DNA of 6,606 bases. Origin: CAIXSE01 sp036788155. Its GTDB lineage: Bacteria > Actinomycetota > Thermoleophilia > UBA2241. The notes beneath the pieces were generated by a model. It was given only the letters and a program-made list of their open reading frames with translations. It made no database searches and was not told where the DNA came from. The position numbers and the translations under genes are program-made. Below, in pieces: positions 1 to 4,193 of the stretch. The DNA is taken from positions 1-6,606 of the forward strand of contig DAIQNY010000193.1 in assembly GCA_036788155.1 (NCBI GenBank), read 5' to 3'. How positions within the stretch are numbered: position 1 is the first letter of the stretch; the number at the start of each line of letters is the position of its first letter.

Positions 1-1
1 C

Positions 2-1021
2 CTCCTCCTGCTCCTCGCCCTCGCCCTCGTCCCCGCCGCCGCCCTCGCCTCCGACGACGCCGGGTCCGGAGACGGCGCCGCAGCCGGCGACGGGGCGCCC
101 GCCGTCGATGCGGGTGCGCAGGCGGCGCTGGACGCCGCCCAGGCCAGTCCCGGTGTCGCCGGGGTGCTGGACGGCAAGGACGTCTCCGTCGAGAGCACCA
201 CCCCGTGGGGCGGCACGGCCGATCGGCCGGCGGGCTACACCGTGCAGTACCGCTGGGGCGCGTCACAGGCGGCGGAGATCGCCGGCGACTGGCCGCTGCT
301 GCGCTCGGACTCGACCGTTCCTCAGCCGCCCTATGCCACCGCGCAATACCGTATCGTCGCGCACGACGTGACGGGCCTGCAGGTGGACGTGCTGCTCGCC
401 GGCTCGCGTGTGCTGCAGGTCAAGCCGGTCGACGCGGAGACCCGCTTCGTCCTCGACGAGCAGACCTGGGCACCCTTCAGCTGGATCCCCTGGTTCACGG
501 CGAACCCCTGGGTACTGGCGCCGGTCTACGTGGGGCTGGCCGTGCTGCTCATGGTGCGCGCCTGGCTCCGCTCTCGCGCCTGGAACCGGCGCCTCCCGTC
601 CATGACCCGGCACGACCGCCAGTTCATCGCCCGCGTCGCGGTCCTGTTCTTCCTGCTCGGCGGCTTCGCCTGGCAGTTCTACGCGGGCTGGTACGCGGCG
701 ACGGGTCCGTCGCTGGACGGCGGCTCGTCGGCCGGCTCGCTGGCCACGCTCCCCCTGCTGCTCATCCCGCCGGGACTCTTCGTCGCCGGCCTCATCCTCG
801 AGCTCGGCGCGGGCCCGCACCGAGGCTCCTGGGCGCTGCTCGCGGTCCTGTGCGCCGCCGCCACCGCCTACTTCCTCGCGGCGGCCGTGACCGGTGCCAC
901 CACCAACCTCAACCTCTCGTACTTCATCCTGCTGGGTGTGCTCACGCTGATCGCCATCCCGCGCGCGTTCTCTACAGGCAAGATGGGATGGAGTCGCAGC
1001 GCCGCCCCGCGGTACGGGTGA
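2..1021 (+). CDS. Unknown secreted/membrane protein with five C-terminal TM helices (5' partial)
   Basis: The reading frame is open from base 2 to the TGA at 1019-1021 (339 residues visible), so the start lies before the window. The first visible residues (LLLLLALALVPAAALAS) look like the hydrophobic core and Ala-x-Ala-type cleavage region of a signal peptide. A low-complexity Ala/Gly/Asp linker follows. Next is an extracytoplasmic domain of about 115 residues (roughly 50-165) rich in Trp and Tyr. Five hydrophobic segments then follow, at about 171-189, 208-232, 248-267, 276-297 and 305-322, ending in a short basic tail. I recognise no family and see no catalytic motif. The layout (exported N-terminal domain, then a helical bundle) would suit a sensor, a transport accessory or an envelope protein, but nothing decides between these. 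It converges on the glyoxalase gene, with 18 bp between the stops. Confidence 0.8.
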   Translation, partial: LLLLLALALVPAAALASDDAGSGDGAAAGDGAPAVDAGAQAALDAAQASPGVAGVLDGKDVSVESTTPWGGTADRPAGYTVQYRWGASQAAEIAGDWPLLRSDSTVPQPPYATAQYRIVAHDVTGLQVDVLLAGSRVLQVKPVDAETRFVLDEQTWAPFSWIPWFTANPWVLAPVYVGLAVLLMVRAWLRSRAWNRRLPSMTRHDRQFIARVAVLFFLLGGFAWQFYAGWYAATGPSLDGGSSAGSLATLPLLLIPPGLFVAGLILELGAGPHRGSWALLAVLCAAATAYFLAAAVTGATTNLNLSYFILLGVLTLIAIPRAFSTGKMGWSRSAAPRYG

Positions 1022-1027
1022 GCCGCC

Positions 1028-1046
1028 CGCCTGCGCTCGTCAGGCG
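1028..1046. terminator. Short GC hairpin between convergent stops (possible bidirectional terminator)
   Basis: CGCCTG (1028-1033) and CAGGCG (1041-1046) form a perfect 6-bp stem with a 7-nt loop. It lies in the 18-bp gap between two convergent genes and overlaps the glyoxalase stop codon. There is no T-tract on either side, so any terminator role is inferred from position only. Confidence 0.3.
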
Positions 1047-1423
1047 ACGTGGCGCTGGATCAACTCGATCGCGTTGCCGTCCGGGTCCTCGACGAAGGCC
1101 AGACGCGGACCGTCGCCCTCCAGGAGGTACGGTGGGCGAGTGACACGGCCGCCGAGCGGCTCGATCACCGGGAGGATCTCGTCGATATCCTCGACCTCGA
1201 AGGCGAAGTGGCCGAAGCGCTCGCCGCCCGGGTACGCGTCGTCCTTGCCCCAGTTGTAGACGAGCTCGATGGCGAAGTTCGCCTCCTCCGGCTCCAGGAA
1301 CACCAGCGTCGCCTCGCCCTTTGTCAGCTCCCTGCGGCGGGTCTCGTGGAGGCCCAGCTGCTCGTAGAACCTCACTGCTCCCTCGAGATCCCGAGTCCTC
1401 GTCGCCACGTGCACGAACTTCAT
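1040..1423 (-). CDS. gloA: Glyoxalase I (lactoylglutathione lyase-type VOC metalloenzyme)
   Basis: This is a 127-residue single-domain vicinal-oxygen-chelate protein, close to the 135 residues of E. coli GloA. Glyoxalase I isomerises the hemithioacetal of methylglyoxal and a thiol (glutathione in E. coli) to the lactoyl thioester, in the cytoplasm. The four metal ligands of GloA all have counterparts: His5 (MKFVHVATR), Glu53 (AIELVYNWG), His72 (RFGHFAFEV) and Glu120 (DPDGNAIELI). The motifs ELVYNWG and FVEDPDGNAIELI are typical of true glyoxalase I, unlike generic VOC proteins. The frame is open 47 codons further upstream, but ATG at 1423 is chosen because GGAGGA lies about 7 nt before it and it matches the family N-terminus. 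Actinobacteria usually use mycothiol and lack glutathione, so the natural thiol is uncertain. It is transcribed away from the YdeI-family gene. Confidence 0.92.
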   Translation of the reverse strand: MKFVHVATRTRDLEGAVRFYEQLGLHETRRRELTKGEATLVFLEPEEANFAIELVYNWGKDDAYPGGERFGHFAFEVEDIDEILPVIEPLGGRVTRPPYLLEGDGPRLAFVEDPDGNAIELIQRHVA

Positions 1424-1515
1424 GCGGTCCTCCTCCGCCGCGCCTGGCCGTGCAGGGCGCGGGCCGTCTGTGCGTTCGACGAGCAGGGTACCCCGGTCCG
1501 CCGGGCGTGTGCGTC

Positions 1516-1529
1516 GCCGGACGTCCGGC
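1516..1529. promoter_or_regulatory. Perfect 14-bp palindrome in a divergent promoter region
   Basis: GCCGGACGTCCGGC is a perfect inverted repeat centred at 1522/1523, in the 158-bp gap between the divergently transcribed glyoxalase and YdeI-family genes. It lies about 16 bp upstream of the likely -35 of the YdeI-family gene. The position suits an operator for a dimeric regulator, but short palindromes are frequent in GC-rich DNA and I recognise no regulator consensus. Confidence 0.25.
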
Positions 1530-1544
1530 CGGCTCGCCGCCTCG

Positions 1545-1575
1545 TCGACTGACTCCGGCGGCAATCGGGTAGCTT
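1545..1575 (+). promoter_or_regulatory. Likely leaderless promoter of the YdeI-family gene
   Basis: The -10-like TAGCTT (1570-1575, pattern TANNNT) ends 6 nt before the ATG at 1582, so transcription would start at or next to the A of the start codon. A TCGACT (1545-1550) resembling the -35 TTGACT lies 19 bp upstream, a long spacer. No Shine-Dalgarno sequence precedes the ATG, which fits a leaderless mRNA of the kind common in Actinobacteria. Confidence 0.4.
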
Positions 1576-1581
1576 GGCGCC

Positions 1582-2166
1582 ATGGCCGAGATAGCGCCGG
1601 CAGACACGTTCTTCGCCGTGGACCGTGCCGCGTGGCGCGAGTGGCTCGCGGCGCACCACGAAGAGCGGTCGCGGGTCTGGCTCCTGCTGCACAAGAAGCA
1701 CGTGCAGGAGCCCGGCATCCGCTACGACGAGGCCGTCGAAGAGGCCCTGTGCTGGGGCTGGATCGACGGCCTCGCCAATGCCTGGGACGAGAGCAGCTAC
1801 GCGGTGCGCTTCACGCCGCGCAATCCCGGCAGCGTCTGGAGCGAGAGCAACGTCGAGCGTGTGGAACGCATGATCGCCCTAGGGATGATGACGCCGGCCG
1901 GCATGGCGTTGGTGGAGGAGGCCAAGCGCAGAGGGACGTGGGACCGGGCGGCGTCGGGGAGGCTCGGCGTGACGCCGCCGGACCTCGAGGCCGCGCTCAC
2001 CGGCGTGGTCGCCGCGCGCGAGCGCTGGGAGTCGTGGCCGGCAAGTCAGCGTCGGCAGTACATCCACTGGGTGCTGGACGCGAAGCGGCCGGAGACACGG
2101 GCGCGGCGCGTCGCCGAGATCGTGCGCCGCGCCGTCGCCGGCCTTCGTCCCGGGGAGAAGGGCTGA
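1582..2166 (+). CDS. YdeI/OmpD-associated (OmdA) family protein
   Basis: This is a 194-residue protein of the usual family length. Three typical blocks are visible: YDEAVEEALCWGWIDG (48-63), then FTPRNPGSVWSESN (77-90) leading to a conserved helix and the MTPAG motif (103-107), and a C-terminal OmdA segment from WPASQRRQYIHWVLDAKRPE (152-171) to RARRVAEIV. Family annotations carry the label 'bacteriocin protection / OmpD-associated', which comes from enterobacterial work on polymyxin resistance. This protein has no signal peptide or membrane segment and the host is probably not enterobacterial, so that role should not be transferred. The biochemical function is unknown. The start is set by the probable leaderless promoter and the lack of an upstream in-frame alternative with an RBS. 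It is a lone gene, divergent from the glyoxalase and convergent with the sirtuin. Confidence 0.9.
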   Translation: MAEIAPADTFFAVDRAAWREWLAAHHEERSRVWLLLHKKHVQEPGIRYDEAVEEALCWGWIDGLANAWDESSYAVRFTPRNPGSVWSESNVERVERMIALGMMTPAGMALVEEAKRRGTWDRAASGRLGVTPPDLEAALTGVVAARERWESWPASQRRQYIHWVLDAKRPETRARRVAEIVRRAVAGLRPGEKG

Positions 2167-2184
2167 GGCCGGCTCTGAACGCCC

Positions 2185-2202
2185 GGGCGGCCGGCTCCGC
2201 CC
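2185..2202. terminator. GC hairpin between convergent YdeI-family and sirtuin genes
   Basis: GGGCGG (2185-2190) pairs with CCGCCC (2197-2202) around a 6-nt loop, in the 43-bp gap between two convergent stops. A competing fold pairs GCCGGC (2168-2173) with GCCGGC (2190-2195). No T-tract follows on either strand, so terminator function is inferred from position. Confidence 0.3.
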
Positions 2203-2209
2203 AAGCCCG

Positions 2210-2995
2210 CTACGCGCCCAGGTGCGCGCGCACGGCGCTCACGAGCTCGGGCAGCACCTCTCCGCCGGGTCCCTGAAGGAAGACGGCGGACAGCTGCGAC
2301 AGAGAGTCACGCTCCGGATTGACGTCGATGACCGTCGCCCCCGCCTCCCGGGCGATCATGGGCATCGCCGCCGCCGGATACACGACCCCCGACGTGCCGA
2401 CGATGAGCATGACCTCGCAGGACGCGCTGAGCCGCCGCGCCGCGTCGAGCGCGTCCGGAGGCAGACCCTCGCCGAACCACACGACCTCCGGGCGCAGGTA
2501 GTCGCCGCACTCGGGGCAGCGGGGTGGCTTCTCTCTCTGGTCCGCGAAGTCGTCCCACCCGAAGCCGCGGTGCCGCCCGTCGACGCAGCGGAAGCTGTGC
2601 ATGGTGCCGTGCAGTTCGATCACCCGCGACGAGCCGGCGCGCTGGTGCAGGCCGTCGATGTTCTGCGTGATGACGACGACGTGCGGCAGCAGGTGCTCGA
2701 GCTCGGCGATGGCGTAGTGGCCGGGGTTGGGCTGAGCGGCAGCGGCGACGCCGAAGCGGTGTTCGTACCAACTCCAGACGAAGGGCGGGTCGTCGCGGTA
2801 AGCCTCCGGCGTGGCGAGACGCATCGGGTCGTACTGCGCCCAGAGCCCGGTCTCGGGCTCGCGGAAGGTCGGGATGCCGGACTCCTTGCTGACGCCGGCT
2901 CCTGTGAATACCGCCACGTTGGCTGACCGGGCCAGCGCCCGTGCCGCGGTCTGCAGGGCGTCGTCGCGTCTCGGGTCGTCGAGCCTGTCGCTCAC
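2210..2995 (-). CDS. cobB: NAD-dependent protein deacylase, class III sirtuin (CobB/SIRT5-like)
   Basis: Sirtuins remove acyl groups from lysines in cytoplasmic proteins, consuming NAD and releasing nicotinamide and O-acyl-ADP-ribose. Visible motifs in the 261-residue product are the NAD-binding TGAGVSKESGIPTFRE (31-46), TQNIDGLHQRAG (110-121), catalytic His129 in ELHGTMHS, VVWFGEGLP (171-179), GTSGVVYPAA (200-209) and DVNPE (225-229). Tyr77-x-x-Arg80 (WYEHR) matches the YxxR pair that lets class III sirtuins accept succinyl or malonyl lysine, so desuccinylase/demalonylase activity is likely. The zinc site is odd: Cys160 and Cys163 (CPEC) are present, but the first pair is only Cys137 (CVDGRH), with Gly at the expected second Cys position. 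His142 might substitute. The start is a GTG at 2995 with GAGGAGG about 6 nt upstream. The gene is divergent from the 4-TM protein gene. Confidence 0.93.
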   Translation of the reverse strand: MSDRLDDPRRDDALQTAARALARSANVAVFTGAGVSKESGIPTFREPETGLWAQYDPMRLATPEAYRDDPPFVWSWYEHRFGVAAAAQPNPGHYAIAELEHLLPHVVVITQNIDGLHQRAGSSRVIELHGTMHSFRCVDGRHRGFGWDDFADQREKPPRCPECGDYLRPEVVWFGEGLPPDALDAARRLSASCEVMLIVGTSGVVYPAAAMPMIAREAGATVIDVNPERDSLSQLSAVFLQGPGGEVLPELVSAVRAHLGA

Positions 2996-3032
2996 GCGGG
3001 CCTCCTCGGCTGAGTGCTCAGGGCCTGCCGGG

Positions 3033-3038
3033 ATTGTA
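3033..3038 (-). promoter_or_regulatory. -10 element of the sirtuin gene (TACAAT)
   Basis: On the minus strand 3038-3033 reads TACAAT, one mismatch from TATAAT and the only AT-rich hexamer in this gap. Transcription would start near 3026, giving a leader of about 30 nt that carries the GAGGAGG ribosome-binding site. No good -35 is visible; its place is taken by the inverted repeat at 3053-3081. On the plus strand an overlapping TACGCT (3037-3042) could serve the divergent gene, but it is weak. Confidence 0.4.
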
Positions 3039-3052
3039 CGCTAGGCGGACCT

Positions 3053-3081
3053 CGCCGCCGGCAGCGCCGTCGCCGGCGGCG
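3053..3081. repeat. 10-bp inverted repeat in the sirtuin / 4-TM protein divergent gap
   Basis: CGCCGCCGGC (3053-3062) and GCCGGCGGCG (3072-3081) are perfect reverse complements separated by 9 nt. They lie upstream of the sirtuin -10 and within the likely leader of the divergent 4-TM gene. The repeat could be an operator shared by both promoters or an RNA hairpin in the plus-strand leader. The sequence does not distinguish these, and GC-rich DNA yields such repeats by chance. Confidence 0.35.
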
Positions 3082-3118
3082 CGACTGGTTCAGGGACGCA
3101 GGAGGTAGAACCCACGCG

Positions 3119-3718
3119 ATGGACGAGGACGAGACGAGAGAGGAACGGACGGGCAGGGAGCCGCCCGCCGGCACGGGTCCGGCCGACGAGCCGGGCGGCG
3201 AGGGCGCCGTCCCGACGGATGTGCCGGCGCCGCGGGCACCCGGCGCCCCGGTCACCATGGTGCAGCGTCCGGGCTCGGCGGCCGGCCTGCGCCTGCTGGC
3301 AGCCGCCGTGACCCTGCCGTGGATGGTCGTCTACGGCATCACGGGCGCCTGGGCGGTCACGCGCGGCGCGCGTGCCGCCGCCCAGGGCCTGTCGGCGCTC
3401 GACGCCGGCTACACCCGCCTGGTCACTCCTCTCCAGCTCATCTACGTCGGCGCCCTTCTGCTCGCGGGCTTCGCGGTCCTGCTCACGTGCGCGCTGCTGC
3501 TCGTCACGCGCCGGCGCTCCGCTGCGATGTGGCTGCCGGTGCTGCTGGTGGCGGCCGGGCTGACCGCCGGCTCCGTGTGGGCGGGCGTCAGCGGCGGGCT
3601 GCACCCGCTCCTCTGGATCCTGTTCTTCTTCGGTCTCGCGTTCACCACGCTGGTCGCCCTCGTCCGGGTGGTGCAGGTGACGAGGGAGAGCCGGCGTGGG
3701 AGAATCGTCACGCCATGA
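3119..3718 (+). CDS. Unknown four-TM membrane protein with acidic/proline-rich N-terminus
   Basis: The product has 199 residues. Residues 1-50 are hydrophilic, acidic at first (MDEDETREER) and then rich in Pro, Gly and Ala, probably a disordered cytoplasmic tail. Four hydrophobic helices follow at about 57-80, 103-129, 136-157 and 162-186, and a basic tail ends the protein. No signal peptide, catalytic motif or recognised family is visible. The frame is open upstream to a GTG at 3014, but ATG 3119 is preferred. AGGAGG lies 13 nt before it (slightly long spacing), and the upstream extension is an implausible Arg-rich stretch translated from the inverted repeat. Its TGA overlaps the ATG of the DUF3870 gene (ATGA), so the two are very likely co-transcribed and translationally coupled. 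That suggests, without proving, a shared role. Confidence 0.78.
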   Translation: MDEDETREERTGREPPAGTGPADEPGGEGAVPTDVPAPRAPGAPVTMVQRPGSAAGLRLLAAAVTLPWMVVYGITGAWAVTRGARAAAQGLSALDAGYTRLVTPLQLIYVGALLLAGFAVLLTCALLLVTRRRSAAMWLPVLLVAAGLTAGSVWAGVSGGLHPLLWILFFFGLAFTTLVALVRVVQVTRESRRGRIVTP

Positions 3719-4068
3719 GCACCAGAATCTTCGTCGGACATGCGAAGCCGCCGGCCAACACGGTGAGCGGCCAGATGTACACGATCCTGAGCGTCGTGTG
3801 CGAGGTCGACATGGAGACGGGCGTGATCGTGGCCGCCGAGTTCACGGTGGCGACGGATCTGGCCAAGCAGTACCTGAACCGCCTGCTGTCGGGCCGCAAC
3901 CTGGGGAGCGATGAGGACGCCATCGTCGCGGAGCTCGAACAGTGCTACTTCTCCGGCACCCAGAAGGCGCTCATCCAGTGCTTCCGCGACATGGCCAAGC
4001 GGTACCGCGCGCAGGCGGGCGGCGGGCGGCCGGAGGCGCCGGCGCAGCCGGCCCCACCGGCCGGCTGA
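3715..4068 (+). CDS. DUF3870 family protein
   Basis: This is a 117-residue soluble protein. Residues 4-98 match my recollection of the DUF3870 pattern: an N-terminal strand (RIFVGHAKPP), a segment MYTILSVVCEVDMETGVIVA (21-40), a helix with FLxxLLxG-like spacing (YLNRLLSGRNL, 53-63), and an acidic helix leading to CYFSGTQKALIQCFRDMAKRY (77-97). The family's biochemical role is unknown, and I see no cofactor motif or classical active site. The last 18 residues are a Gly/Pro/Ala tail that also encodes a GC hairpin. The ATG lies inside the stop region of the upstream 4-TM gene (ATGA overlap), indicating translational coupling. The larger in-frame ORF starting at 3319 is a shadow of that membrane gene. 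Family assignment is from memory of the pattern and should be confirmed by a profile search. Confidence 0.85.
   Translation: MSTRIFVGHAKPPANTVSGQMYTILSVVCEVDMETGVIVAAEFTVATDLAKQYLNRLLSGRNLGSDEDAIVAELEQCYFSGTQKALIQCFRDMAKRYRAQAGGGRPEAPAQPAPPAG
4045..4067 (+). terminator. Perfect 9-bp hairpin across the DUF3870 stop codon
   Basis: CAGCCGGCC (4045-4053) and GGCCGGCTG (4059-4067) pair perfectly around the 5-nt loop CCACC. The 3' arm contains the T and G of the TGA stop. A second, weaker stem follows (GACCCGG 4077-4083 with CCGGGTC 4106-4112). No U-tract is present, so this would be a terminator of the T-tract-less kind reported in Actinobacteria, or an mRNA 3'-end stabiliser. Confidence 0.4.
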
Positions 4069-4111
4069 GCGGCTCCGACCCGGCGCCTGACGTCTCGCCG
4101 TCCGTCCGGGT

Positions 4112-4142
4112 CTGGTAGAGTCCACAACGCTGGTATAGTCCA
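4112..4142 (+). repeat. 13-bp direct repeat with 18-bp period upstream of the aminotransferase
   Basis: CTGGTAGAGTCCA (4112-4124) and CTGGTATAGTCCA (4130-4142) differ at one position. Each contains TGG followed by TANAGT, that is, an extended -10-like element. The copies lie 18 bp apart, a bit under two helical turns. They may be tandem promoters or a pair of binding sites for one regulator. Confidence 0.6.
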
Positions 4143-4148
4143 GCGATG
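4125..4148. promoter_or_regulatory. Interrupted palindrome centred on the aminotransferase -10 box (candidate operator)
   Basis: CGCTGG (4128-4133) and CCAGCG (4140-4145) are perfect reverse complements around a 6-bp spacer that is exactly the -10 hexamer TATAGT. After one mismatched pair (4127/4146) two more pairs form (4125-4126 with 4147-4148). A protein dimer bound here would cover the -10 and the probable start point, which is a repressor-like arrangement. No regulator gene lies in the window. Confidence 0.45.
4131..4139 (+). promoter_or_regulatory. Extended -10 promoter (TGG-TATAGT) of the aminotransferase gene
   Basis: TATAGT (4134-4139) is one mismatch from TATAAT and is preceded by TGG (4131-4133), an extended -10. 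No recognisable -35 lies 16-19 bp upstream, which extended -10 promoters can tolerate. Transcription would start near 4146. An ATG in frame with the aminotransferase begins exactly there, so either a 48-nt leader or a leaderless start is possible. Confidence 0.55.
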
Positions 4149-4193
4149 CTGGAGAAGCCAGCCGCGCAACGCCAACGCAGGAAGGACCGGATC

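Noticed and set aside
205..1143. A 312-codon plus-strand frame overlapping the first membrane protein
   Set aside because: It is an Arg/Ala/Pro-rich shadow frame. The overlapping frame has a signal peptide and clear transmembrane segments.
1424..1564. N-terminal extension of the glyoxalase to 1564
   Set aside because: The extra 47 residues are Arg/Pro-rich and lack family similarity. ATG 1423 has a strong GGAGGA site and matches the GloA N-terminus.
1422..2276. A 284-codon plus-strand frame over the YdeI-family gene
   Set aside because: Its composition is dominated by Arg/Ala/Gly, and the competing frame carries the conserved family blocks.
2222..2926. A 234-codon plus-strand frame over the sirtuin gene
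   Set aside because: It is antisense to a complete sirtuin with all NAD-binding motifs, and has no recognisable domain or ribosome-binding site.
3319..3714. N-terminal extension of the DUF3870 protein to a start at 3319
   Set aside because: This part is an Arg/His/Pro-rich shadow of the 4-TM gene. The family similarity begins right at ATG 3715.
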